Origin: Corynebacterium tuberculostearicum
GTDB taxonomy: Bacteria > Actinomycetota > Actinomycetes > Mycobacteriales > Mycobacteriaceae
DNA: 64,000 nt
Direction: 5' to 3'
Assembly (NCBI RefSeq): GCF_016894265.1
Contig: NZ_CP069791.1
Span: forward strand, 434,001-498,000
Of this stretch, positions 43,503-52,629 are shown in pieces. Below the pieces are notes generated by a model, which was given only the letters and a program-made list of their open reading frames with translations, was not told the origin of the DNA and did not search any database. Numbering within the stretch: the stretch's first letter is position 1; the number at the start of each line of letters is the position of its first letter. The translations under genes and the position numbers were made by a program.

Positions 43503-43656
43503 GTTAGCCAAGACAAAGCTAGCGCCCAAGCGCGGGCAAAGTTGCCCTAAGAACGCGAGGTCATCGCGGATACCCCGCACTTATACCTACGCGAACCCCG
43601 CGGCCACTTCGGCGGCTAAGGTTTAAGCCGCCGCACGCTAGGGTGCGAGTGTGACT

Positions 43657-45138
43657 TTAATCACCCAGGCGGCCACTCAGGCGATGCAGGCGCTGTGCAC
43701 TCGCGCCTCCCAAGCCACGGAACTCCACCTCAATGCCACGCTCGGCGTACTTCTTCTGTACCGCATCCAGCGTCGCCACGGTAGAAGCATCCCAGACCTC
43801 CGCCTTGCACATATCAATAACCACGCGCTGGGTATCCAGCGTGTAGTCAAAGGCGTAGACCAAGTCATTGGAGGAGGCGAAGAAAAGCTGGCCGCGCACC
43901 GCATACTCGGCATCGCCTACGTGCTTCACCTCCACCAGGTGGGCCACGCGGCGGGCAAAGCCGATCGAGGCTGCCACCACGCCGAGCACCACGCCCACCG
44001 CCAAGTTATGCGTGGCCAGCGTTCCTACCACCGTCACCAGCATCACGAGCGTTTCTGATAGCGGCATGAGCTTAAGCGTGCGCGGGTGAACCGAATGCCA
44101 ATCCACCGTCGTTGCGGCCACGATGATCATCACCGCCACCAGCGCGGCCATCGGAATGCGGCCGACGGTCTCGCCAAAGAGCAGGCAGAGGATGAGGAGG
44201 AAGACGCCCGCGAGGAACGTCGACAAGCGCGTGCGCGCCTGGGATGCCTTCACACCGATGATGGTCTGGCCAATCATGGCGCACACACCCATGCCGCCAA
44301 TGGCCGCGGCGAGGATATTGCCCACGCCCTGGCCAAAGGACTCGCGCGTCTTATCGGAGTGGGTATCCGTAATGTCATCGACCAGCTTGGCCGTCAGCAG
44401 CGATTCCATCAGGCCCACCAAGGCCATGCCAAAGGCATACGGAGCAATAAGCTGCAGGGTATCTAGGTTCCACGGAATATCCGGCACGAAAAGCCCCGGC
44501 AGCGTGGTGGGCAGCTCGCCCTGGTCCGCCACATCGGGCACCTTCCACCCAGCCGCCACCGCAATGATGCTGACCACCAGAATGGTGATCAGCGGGGCGG
44601 GAATCACCGTGGTCAACCGCGGTAGCCCCAGCATGATAGCCAGGCCAATGGCCACCAGCAGATACACCATCCACGGCACATCTATAAGGTGCGGCAGCTG
44701 CGTAGTAAACATCATGATGCCCAACGCATTCACAAATCCCGTCATCACCGAGCGCGGGATAAAGCGCATGAGCTTGGCCACACCTACCGCGGCCAATACC
44801 ACCTGCATGATTCCCGCCAAGAGCACTGCAGCGACCACATAGTCATGCCCATGCTCATGCGCGAGCGGAGAGACCACCAGTGCCACCGCACCGGCCGCGG
44901 CGGAAATCATCGCCGGCCTGCCGCCAGTAAAGGCGATGGACATGGCCATCACCACGGAGGAAAACAATCCCACCCGCGGATCCAACCCTGCGAGGATGGA
45001 AAAGCTTAAGACCTCCGGGATCAAAGCAAGCGCCACCGCTAGTCCGCCGAAGACCTCCTTGCGCAGGCGCGCAGGCGAGGAAAATGCATAGCGGAAACTG
45101 GCGATGACGCCGGTAGGAGCAGGCTGTTCTTTAATCAC
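43657..45138 (-). CDS. SulP-family anion transporter with STAS domain
   Basis: 493-aa transporter with 10-12 membrane helices in the SulP arrangement (SILAGLDPRVGLFSSVVMAM, FTGGRPAMISAAAGAVA) and a C-terminal STAS domain from about residue 400 (VIDMCKAEVWDASTVATLD). Related proteins carry sulfate, bicarbonate or other anions. No sulfur-assimilation or carbonic-anhydrase gene is adjacent, so the substrate is open. Confidence 0.9.
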   Translation of the reverse strand: MIKEQPAPTGVIASFRYAFSSPARLRKEVFGGLAVALALIPEVLSFSILAGLDPRVGLFSSVVMAMSIAFTGGRPAMISAAAGAVALVVSPLAHEHGHDYVVAAVLLAGIMQVVLAAVGVAKLMRFIPRSVMTGFVNALGIMMFTTQLPHLIDVPWMVYLLVAIGLAIMLGLPRLTTVIPAPLITILVVSIIAVAAGWKVPDVADQGELPTTLPGLFVPDIPWNLDTLQLIAPYAFGMALVGLMESLLTAKLVDDITDTHSDKTRESFGQGVGNILAAAIGGMGVCAMIGQTIIGVKASQARTRLSTFLAGVFLLILCLLFGETVGRIPMAALVAVMIIVAATTVDWHSVHPRTLKLMPLSETLVMLVTVVGTLATHNLAVGVVLGVVAASIGFARRVAHLVEVKHVGDAEYAVRGQLFFASSNDLVYAFDYTLDTQRVVIDMCKAEVWDASTVATLDAVQKKYAERGIEVEFRGLGGASAQRLHRLSGRLGD

Positions 45139-45159
45139 GCCTGCACATCCTAGTGGACT

Positions 45160-45672
45160 TTAGGAGCCTTCCTTAAACGAGCCATCCGCGGTGATCACGG
45201 GCAGCACGGACCACGCGAAGTTGATCCACTGATCGGTCTTCTTCCACGAGAAGTCCGGCTCAAAAATGGTCTTCGGCTTGGTGTAAATGACGGCCGAGCG
45301 CACATCATCTGCGGTTTCCTTGAGCAGGTTAACCGCCAGATCGAGGGTCTTGCCGGAGTCCGCGACGTCATCGACAACCAGGACCTTCTTGCCCTTTAGC
45401 GAATCCGTATCCAGCTGCGGGGAAAGAATTACAGGCTCATCCAAGGTCTGGCCGATGTCAGTGTAGAACTCCACATTGATAGCGCCCATGGCCTTGACAC
45501 CGATGGCATAACCGATAGCACCGGCTGGGATCAGGCCGCCGCGGGCGACGCCCACGATAAGGTCTGGGAACCAGCCAGATTCCACAATCTGTTCCGACAG
45601 GTTACGGCTCGCCTCGCCGAAGACCTCCCAGGTGAGGTTTTCCCGGTCCGGGTGGATCCAATTTTCAGTCAC
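45160..45672 (-). CDS. purine phosphoribosyltransferase (xanthine/guanine type)
   Basis: 170-aa type I phosphoribosyltransferase; the PRPP-binding loop is VLVVDDVADSGKTL and a hood region PDLIVGVARGGLIPAGAIGY precedes it. It most resembles actinobacterial xanthine-guanine phosphoribosyltransferases, which salvage bases to nucleotides. AMP nucleosidase lies next to it on the same strand (74 bases apart), making a purine-salvage pair. Confidence 0.88.
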   Translation of the reverse strand: MTENWIHPDRENLTWEVFGEASRNLSEQIVESGWFPDLIVGVARGGLIPAGAIGYAIGVKAMGAINVEFYTDIGQTLDEPVILSPQLDTDSLKGKKVLVVDDVADSGKTLDLAVNLLKETADDVRSAVIYTKPKTIFEPDFSWKKTDQWINFAWSVLPVITADGSFKEGS

Positions 45673-45745
45673 GATTGTGTGGCTCCTTTTGCGTCATGGG
45701 CTTTCTTTGTAGTTTAACGAGCGATGCCTGCCAAAGGAAAGGCAG

Positions 45746-47149
45746 CTACCGGAATGGAACCTCGCCCAAAGTCCGGCGCAGCTTGCGGGTGCGCAAGCGC
45801 TCCGGATTCTCGGCCAGATGCTCCATGGCGCGCACCGCGCACATCACGTGAGCTTCCTTCGAATTGGAGTAGAAGGCCTGCGCCTGCGCCGGCAGCTTCG
45901 GCACCGCATGCAGCGGCAGGTCAGAGACCGACAGCAGCGTGCCATAAGGAACGCGGTAGCGGTAGCCATTGGCCGCAAGCGTGCACGATTCCATATCCAC
46001 TGCCACCGCGGTGGAGGTGCGCAACCACTCCCACAGATCCCGATTGGTACGCCACTCCCAGTTGCGATCATCGGTGGAGAGCACCGTGCCAGTGCGCATG
46101 AGCGAATTATCGTCGCCGTATACCGCCTTTACCGCGGACTCGAGCATGCGCTGTACCTCCGGAATCGCCGGGATGGGCGAGGTCGCCGCAACCTTCTGAT
46201 CCAAGATGTGGTCATTGCGCTGATAGGCATTGCCCAAAATCAGGTCACCGATGCGCATGCGGCCGTCCATGCCGGCGCAGTGCCCAATCATGATCCATGC
46301 CTCCGGGCGCAGCACCGCCAAGCAATCCGTAATGGTCTTTGCATTCGAGGGGCCTACGCCGATATTGATCATCGTGATGCCATCGCCGCCGGCAGTAATT
46401 AGGTCAAAGCGGGGCATCTGGTACCGGGAGGTCAACGTTAAACCGTCCACATCAAGGTCCACCGCATCGTTGGGGTGGATGGTCTCACCATTGGGCAGCA
46501 CCAAGGCGGTATAGCGCGAGTCTTCCTTGGTCAGCTCACGCAGACCAAACTTCACAAACTCGGTGGTGTGCATCGCGTAGTTAGTAAACAGAATGTATTT
46601 CTGCACCGTATCGACCTCGATACCGGTGTAATGCTCGATGCGCGCACAGGCGATATCGAAGCGCTGGGCGCCAAAGTGGAATAGCGGCTTTTCCTCGCCA
46701 TGGAAGGCATCCCATTCGCCATCAATGATCGCATCGTTGACCTCATCCAACGTGGGCCGCGGAATGGGCCCGCGTTCCTGCGGGGCCGTGGCGGTGTCCT
46801 TGATGTATTCCGGCGGGATGCGCTGGTCCGACTGGCCAACAAAGATATCGCAAGGATAATTGCCCGCCAAGCGGGTGAGCTGCTCGTGCAGGTAGTCCCG
46901 AATAATGTGCGGCTTGGAAATTACCGCCGAGTACTTGCCAGCCTCGTTGACGTAGCCGAAGGGCTCGGAACGATCGATAGGCTGCCACTTGCGGATATCC
47001 ACCGTGACCTTCGGATAAACCACGTAGCGATAGTCATCCAGGTTTCCTGATTCCAACGTCTTGCGGGCAAGCTCGCAGGAATTCTCATAGAGCTCAATCA
47101 GGCGGTTTACCGCCTCATCAACGGAGTGGACATGCTGCAGGTCGGTCAT
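45746..47149 (-). CDS. amn: AMP nucleosidase
   Basis: 467-aa enzyme that hydrolyses AMP to adenine and ribose 5-phosphate. An N-terminal AMN regulatory domain (SVDEAVNRLIELYE, PFGYVNEAGKY) is followed by a nucleoside-phosphorylase-like catalytic domain (MINIGVGPSNAKTITDCLAVLRPEAWIMIGHCAGM split across the active site; VAVDMESCTLAANGYR near the end). Full length. With the neighbouring phosphoribosyltransferase it can interconvert purine nucleotides and bases. Confidence 0.93.
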   Translation of the reverse strand: MTDLQHVHSVDEAVNRLIELYENSCELARKTLESGNLDDYRYVVYPKVTVDIRKWQPIDRSEPFGYVNEAGKYSAVISKPHIIRDYLHEQLTRLAGNYPCDIFVGQSDQRIPPEYIKDTATAPQERGPIPRPTLDEVNDAIIDGEWDAFHGEEKPLFHFGAQRFDIACARIEHYTGIEVDTVQKYILFTNYAMHTTEFVKFGLRELTKEDSRYTALVLPNGETIHPNDAVDLDVDGLTLTSRYQMPRFDLITAGGDGITMINIGVGPSNAKTITDCLAVLRPEAWIMIGHCAGMDGRMRIGDLILGNAYQRNDHILDQKVAATSPIPAIPEVQRMLESAVKAVYGDDNSLMRTGTVLSTDDRNWEWRTNRDLWEWLRTSTAVAVDMESCTLAANGYRYRVPYGTLLSVSDLPLHAVPKLPAQAQAFYSNSKEAHVMCAVRAMEHLAENPERLRTRKLRRTLGEVPFR

Positions 47150-47626
47150 AGACGTGAGTGTAGCGGGGACTTAGCTGCGCGGCAGCGGTCTGCGCTTTTC
47201 ACTCCTCTTTTCGCTGTGGTTTTGGCGATATGGCTGCTGATACCGTTGTCAAAAAGAAAGGCGCACGAAAGTCAACGAGCCAAAACAGTATCCGTTACAT
47301 GGAGGCGGAAGTGCGTACGGTAGTCAGCGATACAATTCAACCGAAGAACCTTTGGGGTAGCGCTTCATGAGGACTCCCGCGAAGCTCCTGCTGAGATTCC
47401 CCTCCCACCACGCGATGATGAGGCGCGGACTATGAGTTCCCATGACCATCGTCGGTACGAACCTCATTTCAGAGGCCATGAAGTTCGAACCCCGCATTCG
47501 GCAAGCAGATTGCCACGGTTAACACGCAAAGAACTGCGGTCTGCCGAACCCTATCGGCACACTGCACCACGAGAAATATATGCGCCTCTGCCGACAAAGG
47601 CATCCTGCCTTTGATCCGTGAGATTC
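47150..47626. other. intergenic region, nothing recognised
   Basis: About 480 bases upstream of amn and downstream of the MFS gene. It contains a weak inverted repeat (TTCGGCA near 47498 and TGCCGAA near 47541) but no ORF with a ribosome-binding site or family resemblance. Confidence 0.4.
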
Positions 47627-48775
47627 CTAATTCTCATTGTCCCTAGGCTTAGGGAAAGACAAGGCTCCCACTCCGATACTGCAGACGATTCCTACTAAGA
47701 CTACGAATAGCGCCCCCAATAAGATTCCCGTGTAGGAGGGCAAAAATAGGCCACCTACTGCGGAGCCAACAGCCGAACCCAGATAATTCGCGGACGCATT
47801 AGCAGCAACGGCAGTCGCACCTTCATCAGGATTTGCACTGAGCAGCGAATGCTGTTGCGGCGCCATGGAAGACCATCCCAAAAGCCCCCATACAAAAAGA
47901 CACACCAGTGCCACCATGCGGCTCGAGGGAAATAGCAACAACATTGCAAAATCAGCAGCAAGCAAAACAATGATTATGGTCGTTAGCTTGCGAGAACTAT
48001 CTACCTTATCGAGCACCCGCCCGATTCCAAATGCACCAACTGCACCACCAATTCCCCAAATCCACATGCCAGGAATGGTGTCTACCTGCACTCGTTCGAG
48101 CACCACGGAAATATAGGTATACAGTCCCAGCGAACCGACTCCCACGAAGAAAGTAACCAAGACCGTTAGGAAATTATCCACCCGACCAATGATTCGGAGT
48201 CGCTGCCCTAGCGAGGAAGAGGGCACAGCTGGTACAGCACTCGTTTTACGTATCGCTAAACCTGCCAACGCCGCCATGCCAACCACCGATACCAAAGCAA
48301 TGGCAGCCCGCCAGCCTAGCTGCTTGGCCACTCCCAGTCCCGCTGGTACACCCGCAACAGTTCCTACCGCCAAACCGGCTAGTACCAATGAAAGCGCACG
48401 TCCGCGACGCTCCGCTGTGACCGACATGCCCGCTACCGCCGCGGACAATGGCGAATAGATTCCCGCTGCCGCCCCCGCAATCAGCCTCGAAACTATAAAA
48501 ACACCTACCGTAGGGGATACAGCGGTCACAACATTGGCCAGAGAAAACACAGCAATAGCGCCCAGCAGTCCATTTCGCGGATTCTTGCCCGCCCTACCTG
48601 ATAATAGTGGGCCGCATACCGCGTACGCACCGGTAAAAGCGGTAACACCTAAGCCAATCACGCTGCCACTTGCACCCAAGTCTTCGGCAATCTGAGGCAG
48701 CAGCCCAGCAATAACATACGCATCCAACCCGAGTGCTACGCTGCCCAAAACTAACGGCCATAGCTGTTTAAGCAT
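47627..48775 (-). CDS. MFS drug/sugar efflux transporter (DHA1 type)
   Basis: 382-aa major facilitator with 12 helices. Motif C of drug antiporters is seen in helix 5 (GLAVGTVAGVPAGLGVAKQLGWR). It begins 8 bases inside the end of the ArsR-family gene, so the two are translationally coupled and the ArsR protein is the likely local regulator. Related actinobacterial exporters expel chloramphenicol or arabinose-like compounds; substrate not predictable. Confidence 0.88.
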   Translation of the reverse strand: MLKQLWPLVLGSVALGLDAYVIAGLLPQIAEDLGASGSVIGLGVTAFTGAYAVCGPLLSGRAGKNPRNGLLGAIAVFSLANVVTAVSPTVGVFIVSRLIAGAAAGIYSPLSAAVAGMSVTAERRGRALSLVLAGLAVGTVAGVPAGLGVAKQLGWRAAIALVSVVGMAALAGLAIRKTSAVPAVPSSSLGQRLRIIGRVDNFLTVLVTFFVGVGSLGLYTYISVVLERVQVDTIPGMWIWGIGGAVGAFGIGRVLDKVDSSRKLTTIIIVLLAADFAMLLLFPSSRMVALVCLFVWGLLGWSSMAPQQHSLLSANPDEGATAVAANASANYLGSAVGSAVGGLFLPSYTGILLGALFVVLVGIVCSIGVGALSFPKPRDNEN

Positions 48776-49073
48776 TAGAAATCACCATGTCAAGCAAACC
48801 TGGAAAGCACTCGTCTAGATCGTCTCGGCGCAAAGAGATGACACAACTGCGCCCCTGGCTTCTTGTCCACGTCACACCGGCTTCACGCAGCCGCCGAGTG
48901 TGGTAAGTCAGGGTCGACCGAGGCAGATCGTCAGCAAGCGTCAAGCTATCGTGCTCCTTGCCGTCTGCTAAGCGCTTGACCATTTCCAACCGGATGGGAT
49001 CACTTACTGCAGCCAATACACGGACGAATTCTAAATCCTCGGTAGCCGGATGCTCATATTTTCGTGGGCTCAT
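48768..49073 (-). CDS. ArsR-type winged-helix regulator
   Basis: 101-aa HTH protein (LAAVSDPIRLEMVKRLADGK, recognition helix LPRSTLTYHTRRLREAGV). No Cys/His metal-binding cluster in the recognition helix, so it more likely senses an organic ligand than a metal. Operon with the MFS exporter. Two 16-bp dyads at 49088-49103 and 49137-49152 upstream of the start are good candidates for its operator. Confidence 0.87.
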   Translation of the reverse strand: MSPRKYEHPATEDLEFVRVLAAVSDPIRLEMVKRLADGKEHDSLTLADDLPRSTLTYHTRRLREAGVTWTRSQGRSCVISLRRDDLDECFPGLLDMVISNA

Positions 49074-49087
49074 TCCAACTCCAATCG

Positions 49088-49103
49088 TGCAATAATTCTT
49101 GAA
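49088..49103. promoter_or_regulatory. proximal dyad, candidate ArsR operator
   Basis: TGCAATAATTCTTGAA, 13 of 16 identical to the perfect palindrome at 49137-49152; 15 bases before the ArsR start at 49073. Confidence 0.5.
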
Positions 49104-49136
49104 CGATTAGCCACACTAAGTTACCCGAGACATTCG

Positions 49137-49152
49137 TGCAAGATTTCTTGCA
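49137..49152. promoter_or_regulatory. distal 16-bp palindrome, candidate ArsR operator
   Basis: TGCAAGATTTCTTGCA, a perfect 7-2-7 dyad between the ArsR gene and the upstream terminator hairpin. Confidence 0.55.
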
Positions 49153-49157
49153 TAAAC

Positions 49158-49190
49158 GAAGGCCCACCGACAGCGCATCGGTGGGCCTTC
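49158..49190 (-). terminator. intrinsic terminator in the ArsR leader
   Basis: Perfect 13-bp stem (49158-49170 with 49178-49190) with a 7-base loop and CGTTTATG following on the minus strand. It lies between two divergent genes where no upstream gene needs it, so it ends a short transcript started near 49260 or acts as an attenuator for the ArsR-MFS operon. Confidence 0.6.
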
Positions 49191-49304
49191 TCCCCATGAC
49201 TAATCTCTCGGCACCCAAGGAGGGAGTGGAGCGCACCCTCCTGCAAGCACCGCCCGTGATTAGGCAAGCCTAAGTTTATAAACCTTTCGTAGGATGGTCA
49301 AGGG
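49191..49304 (-). ncRNA. candidate iron-regulated small RNA or attenuated leader
   Basis: On the minus strand a promoter-like pair TTGACC and TAAACT with a 17-base spacer (roughly 49273-49301) is overlapped by the dyad TTAGGCTTGCCTAA, a DtxR-like box (14 of 19 positions of the consensus over 49260-49278). Downstream lies a 7-bp hairpin (49218-49242) and then the terminator at 49158-49190, predicting a transcript of about 95-105 bases. No convincing ORF lies inside. Whether it is independent or a leader is undecided. Confidence 0.4.
49260..49278. promoter_or_regulatory. DtxR-like iron box
   Basis: TTAGGCAAGCCTAAGTTTA contains the perfect dyad TTAGGC-AA-GCCTAA and matches 14 of 19 positions of the DtxR consensus TTAGGTTAGSCTAACCTAA. 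It overlaps the minus-strand promoter described at 49191-49304 and is about 100 bases upstream of the divergent lipase gene. Confidence 0.55.
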
Positions 49305-49374
49305 TTTGCCCATAAATTTCTTCACCCCTGGCAAAAACACAGGTAACCTGCAATAACGAGTACAATCCGGAACC

Positions 49375-50364
49375 ATGGCTGAGTTGAAATCCACTATTTC
49401 CGAACAACTCCGCAAATTCTGGCGTGCCAACGAGAAGGAATTGACCGATTCCCCGCGTCGCGGCGTCGCCTCCCCTGCCGAGGCCACGGCACTGCGCGAG
49501 GAGGTCGCGGCCGAAATCGCGGACCTCATCAAAGCCCAGAAGGTCAAGACCAGCCCAGGCGATACCGCCCTCGACGCCGATGCCGCCGCTACCCTTCCCC
49601 TTGGAGCCCGCATCAAACCGCGCGGCGTCTTTGAAGATGACTGGGGCGCGCGTCCTACTGCGGAACGACCCTGGCCGGTCATCCTCATCCACGGCACCTG
49701 CGATACCAAAGGCGTATGGCAGCTCCTAGGCAATGAACTGCGCCAGGACGGCTGGGCCGTCTTCGCCCCTGATTATGGGCACCGCGCTACCCAGCCGCTC
49801 GCGGAATCTGCACGCCAGCTTGGCGCTTATATCGATACCGTCCGCGCAGCTACCGGCGCGGACAAGGTCATCCTCATCGGCCACTCCCAGGGCGGGCTTC
49901 TTGCCCGCCATTGGATGCGTATGGAGGGAGGCGCCGAAAACGTCCTGCACCTGATGTGCATTAGCGCGCCGAATCACGGGACCACCTATGGCGGAATCGC
50001 CAGCCGCCTCATCCGCACTCCGCGCCAAGAGGCGGTCCTGCGCTCCATCATTGATGGCTGGTTTGGGCCGGCGGGCATGGACCAGGTCGTCGGCAGTGAG
50101 GCTCTGCGCGAAACCAACCGGGACGGCGATCTGGAATCCGGCGTGAGCTATACCTGCATTGCCACGCGGTCCGACGCCGTCGTTGTCCCGCCCGAGACCT
50201 GCTTTCTCGACCCCCGCGGCGTCGCAGAGGGCACGGTCCGCAATATTTATGTCCAGGACTTTGACCGCCTCGCGATGGTCATGCATGAGGATATGCCGAT
50301 GGATAAGCGCGTTCGCGCCATCGTGCGCACCATTTTGGAATTGGTGGAGAGCATCCCGCGCTAG
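49375..50364 (+). CDS. class 2 lipase/esterase-like alpha/beta hydrolase
   Basis: 329-aa protein. Oxyanion segment VILIHGTCDTKGVWQ, nucleophile GHSQGG and ISAPNHGTTYGG match the lipase class 2 (EstB/LipA) family. Its first 95 residues are extra, charged and without a signal peptide, so it is probably cytoplasmic. TACAAT at 49361-49366 lies 8 bases before the ATG and there is no ribosome-binding site, indicating a leaderless mRNA. Its stop abuts the convergent sirtuin gene. Confidence 0.85.
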   Translation: MAELKSTISEQLRKFWRANEKELTDSPRRGVASPAEATALREEVAAEIADLIKAQKVKTSPGDTALDADAAATLPLGARIKPRGVFEDDWGARPTAERPWPVILIHGTCDTKGVWQLLGNELRQDGWAVFAPDYGHRATQPLAESARQLGAYIDTVRAATGADKVILIGHSQGGLLARHWMRMEGGAENVLHLMCISAPNHGTTYGGIASRLIRTPRQEAVLRSIIDGWFGPAGMDQVVGSEALRETNRDGDLESGVSYTCIATRSDAVVVPPETCFLDPRGVAEGTVRNIYVQDFDRLAMVMHEDMPMDKRVRAIVRTILELVESIPR

Positions 50365-51288
50365 TTATAGCCCCAGCTCATCGAGTACCGCGTCAAAGGC
50401 CGGACCCACCTGGGTGCGCCACAGCGTATCCACTTTCTGATCACCCCGGCCGGGCCCGCCATTGATAACGGCCACGCGCTTGCCCTGCTTCTTTGCCTCC
50501 AGCACAAAGCGGTACCCGCTCATAACCGCCAGCGAAGAGCCGGCCACCACGAGCGAACGCGCCTGGCCCAGCAGTGCAAAAGCAGCATCGCGGCGCTCCG
50601 CCGGCACGGGCTCGCCAAAGTAGACGACGTCCGGCTTCAACAAGGCAGAACCACAGCGCTCACACCCTGCCATGCGGAAGGCTGCCACGTCTGCTTCAGC
50701 GAGCGTCACGTCACCGTCCGGGTTCACCTGATCCGCCTCCACCACGAGGCGTTCCAGGTAACCCGGGTTCGCTGCAGCTAGGCGCGCATCGAAGTGCGGC
50801 CGCGCCTCCCGGTGCCCGCACATCAAGCACACCACGGTTTCCATATCGCCATGCAGCGCCACCAAGTTCGCGGTTCCCGCCTGTTTATGCAGGCCATCCA
50901 CGTTTTGCGTGACCACGCCATTGACCAGCCCGGCGCGCTCCAGTTCCACGAGTGCATAGTGCGTGCGATTCGGCACCGCGGAATCCATAACCCGCCATCC
51001 CACAAAGCTGCGGGCCCAATACCTATGGCTCGCGGCCGGGTCGTGGCGAAATTCCTGATAGGTCATCGGCCGGTGCCTACTGAGTGAGCCGCGCGGCCCC
51101 CGATAGTCCGGCACGCCCGAGTCCGTAGACACCCCAGCCCCGGTCAGCACCATTACGGGGCCCTCGCGCAGCTGCTTGACGACGTCCCCTAAGGCCTTCC
51201 CTTCCTCCGTATGCGGCGCCGATTCTTCGACCACTCGGGCGATCGAACGCAGCGCAGACTGGTGGGCAAGGGAGACGGCGGGATCCAT
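50365..51288 (-). CDS. Sir2-family NAD-dependent protein deacylase
   Basis: 307-aa sirtuin. NAD-binding GAGVSTDSGVPDYRGP, active site TQNVDGLH, zinc ligands CLMCGH and CERCGS, and the late GSSLAV loop are all present. It removes acyl groups from lysines using NAD. About 45 residues at the N-terminus are extra to the core. Next gene upstream on the strand is unrelated to it (a peptidase is divergent); bsaP and bioB follow on the same strand upstream in coordinates. Confidence 0.92.
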   Translation of the reverse strand: MDPAVSLAHQSALRSIARVVEESAPHTEEGKALGDVVKQLREGPVMVLTGAGVSTDSGVPDYRGPRGSLSRHRPMTYQEFRHDPAASHRYWARSFVGWRVMDSAVPNRTHYALVELERAGLVNGVVTQNVDGLHKQAGTANLVALHGDMETVVCLMCGHREARPHFDARLAAANPGYLERLVVEADQVNPDGDVTLAEADVAAFRMAGCERCGSALLKPDVVYFGEPVPAERRDAAFALLGQARSLVVAGSSLAVMSGYRFVLEAKKQGKRVAVINGGPGRGDQKVDTLWRTQVGPAFDAVLDELGL

Positions 51289-51298
51289 GCCCCCGATG

Positions 51299-51571
51299 CT
51301 AGCTTTCGGGCAGGTGCTCTACATAAAGCCACTCCGAATCCAGCTCCCCGTGGCGTGAGCACTTAGTGTGCCAACCATCGGGGCGCACCTGGGCCACCAT
51401 GCGGCGGCCACAGATCTGGCAATAGCGTGGCACGTCGAGGCCGGCTGCGGCCGCCGGGTGCAGCGTGAATTCCTCTTCGACCGGCTTGCCGGTATTTGGA
51501 TGGAAAATCGGCTCGTCCCCAGCCAGTACGGCAGCAGCCAATTCGGATGTTGGCTCGGAAAAACCAGGCAC
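51299..51571 (-). CDS. bsaP: biotin synthase auxiliary protein BsaP
   Basis: 90-aa protein with cysteines in YCQICGRRM and TKCSRHG. In actinobacteria a short Cys-containing protein immediately downstream of bioB (BsaP; Rv1590-type) is needed for biotin synthase activity and binds an iron-sulfur cluster. Position and cysteine pattern fit. GTG start overlapping the last base of bioB (TAGTG), so translationally coupled. Confidence 0.8.
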   Translation of the reverse strand: MPGFSEPTSELAAAVLAGDEPIFHPNTGKPVEEEFTLHPAAAAGLDVPRYCQICGRRMVAQVRPDGWHTKCSRHGELDSEWLYVEHLPES

Positions 51572-52551
51572 TACAGGGCCTTAATCGGCAGATCGATGCG
51601 GTGCAACATGTCCACATCCTTTTCAATCTGCTGGCCCAGGGTAGTCAGGTAGTTGCCGGCGATAATGGCGTTGATGCCGCCGAGGAGGCCGCGCTCAGTG
51701 CCGTCGTCGCCAAGCGAAAGCTCGCGGCCACCAGCAAAGCGCAAGGTGGTAGACGGCATGGCCAAGCGGAACGCCGCCACGGCGCGCAGGCCCTCACCCA
51801 AGGGAACCAGCGGGCGATCGGCGAAGGGGGTGCCCGGGCGCGGATCAAGGAAGTTCATCGGTACCTCGCACGGATCAATCTCTGCCAGCTGCGCGGCGAA
51901 CTCGGCGCGCTGCTCCAGGGACTCGCCCATGCCGATGATGCCGCCGCAGCAGACCTCCATTCCCACCTCGCGCACGTAGTCGAGGGTCTGCTTGCGCTCC
52001 TCCCAGGTGTGGGTGGTGACCACATTAGGGAAGAAGGAACGGGAGGTCTCCAGGTTGTGGTTATAGCGCTGCGCGCCCATATCCTTCAGGCGCTGCGCCT
52101 GCTCGCGGGTCAGGGTGCCCAGCGAGCAAGAAATCTCGATATCGACGGCGTCATTAATCGCGGCAATCGCCTCGCCCACCTGGTCCAGCAAGCGATCGTC
52201 CGGGGACTTCACCGCGGCAACAATGCAGAACTCGGTAGCGCCGGACTTAGCGGTCTTCTGTGCCGCCTCCACCAGCTCCGGGATGTTCAGGCGCACGGCG
52301 CGCACCGGGGACTCAAAAAGGCCGGACTGGGAACAGAAGTGGCAATCCTCTGGGCAGCCGCCGGTCTTAATGGAGATAATGCCTTCCACCGATACGTCCG
52401 GGCCGCACCACTTCAGGCGGGTCTGGTGCGCAATATCGGCGATCTCCTCCAGCTGGGAATCCGGAACCTGCAATACCTGCAGTAGCTCTTCCTGGTTGAG
52501 GCCTTTGCCTTGCTCCAGGGCTTTCTCACGGGCGATGTCAACGATGCTCAT
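51571..52551 (-). CDS. bioB: biotin synthase
   Basis: 326-aa radical SAM enzyme that inserts sulfur into dethiobiotin. The cluster motif CxxxCxxC is visible in [12 protein letters not shown]; the [2Fe-2S] ligand region follows further on ([25 protein letters not shown]). ATG 52551 is the family-consistent start. A BioQ-type operator lies 17 bases upstream. No bioA/bioD nearby, so biotin genes are dispersed as usual in corynebacteria. Confidence 0.96.
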   Translation of the reverse strand: MSIVDIAREKALEQGKGLNQEELLQVLQVPDSQLEEIADIAHQTRLKWCGPDVSVEGIISIKTGGCPEDCHFCSQSGLFESPVRAVRLNIPELVEAAQKTAKSGATEFCIVAAVKSPDDRLLDQVGEAIAAINDAVDIEISCSLGTLTREQAQRLKDMGAQRYNHNLETSRSFFPNVVTTHTWEERKQTLDYVREVGMEVCCGGIIGMGESLEQRAEFAAQLAEIDPCEVPMNFLDPRPGTPFADRPLVPLGEGLRAVAAFRLAMPSTTLRFAGGRELSLGDDGTERGLLGGINAIIAGNYLTTLGQQIEKDVDMLHRIDLPIKAL

Positions 52552-52567
52552 GGTGCTAAACCTTACT

Positions 52568-52580
52568 TGAACGGCGTTCA
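52568..52580. promoter_or_regulatory. BioQ-like operator upstream of bioB
   Basis: TGAACGGCGTTCA, extendable to the perfect dyad TTGAAC-GGC-GTTCAA at 52567-52581. It fits the corynebacterial BioQ site TGAAC-N3-GTTAC except for one position. Located between the bioB start and the divergent peptidase gene. Confidence 0.7.
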
Positions 52581-52629
52581 ACTTTGGTTAAAACCACATA
52601 TAAATCTGTACGGAACTACCCTCGGGGGC

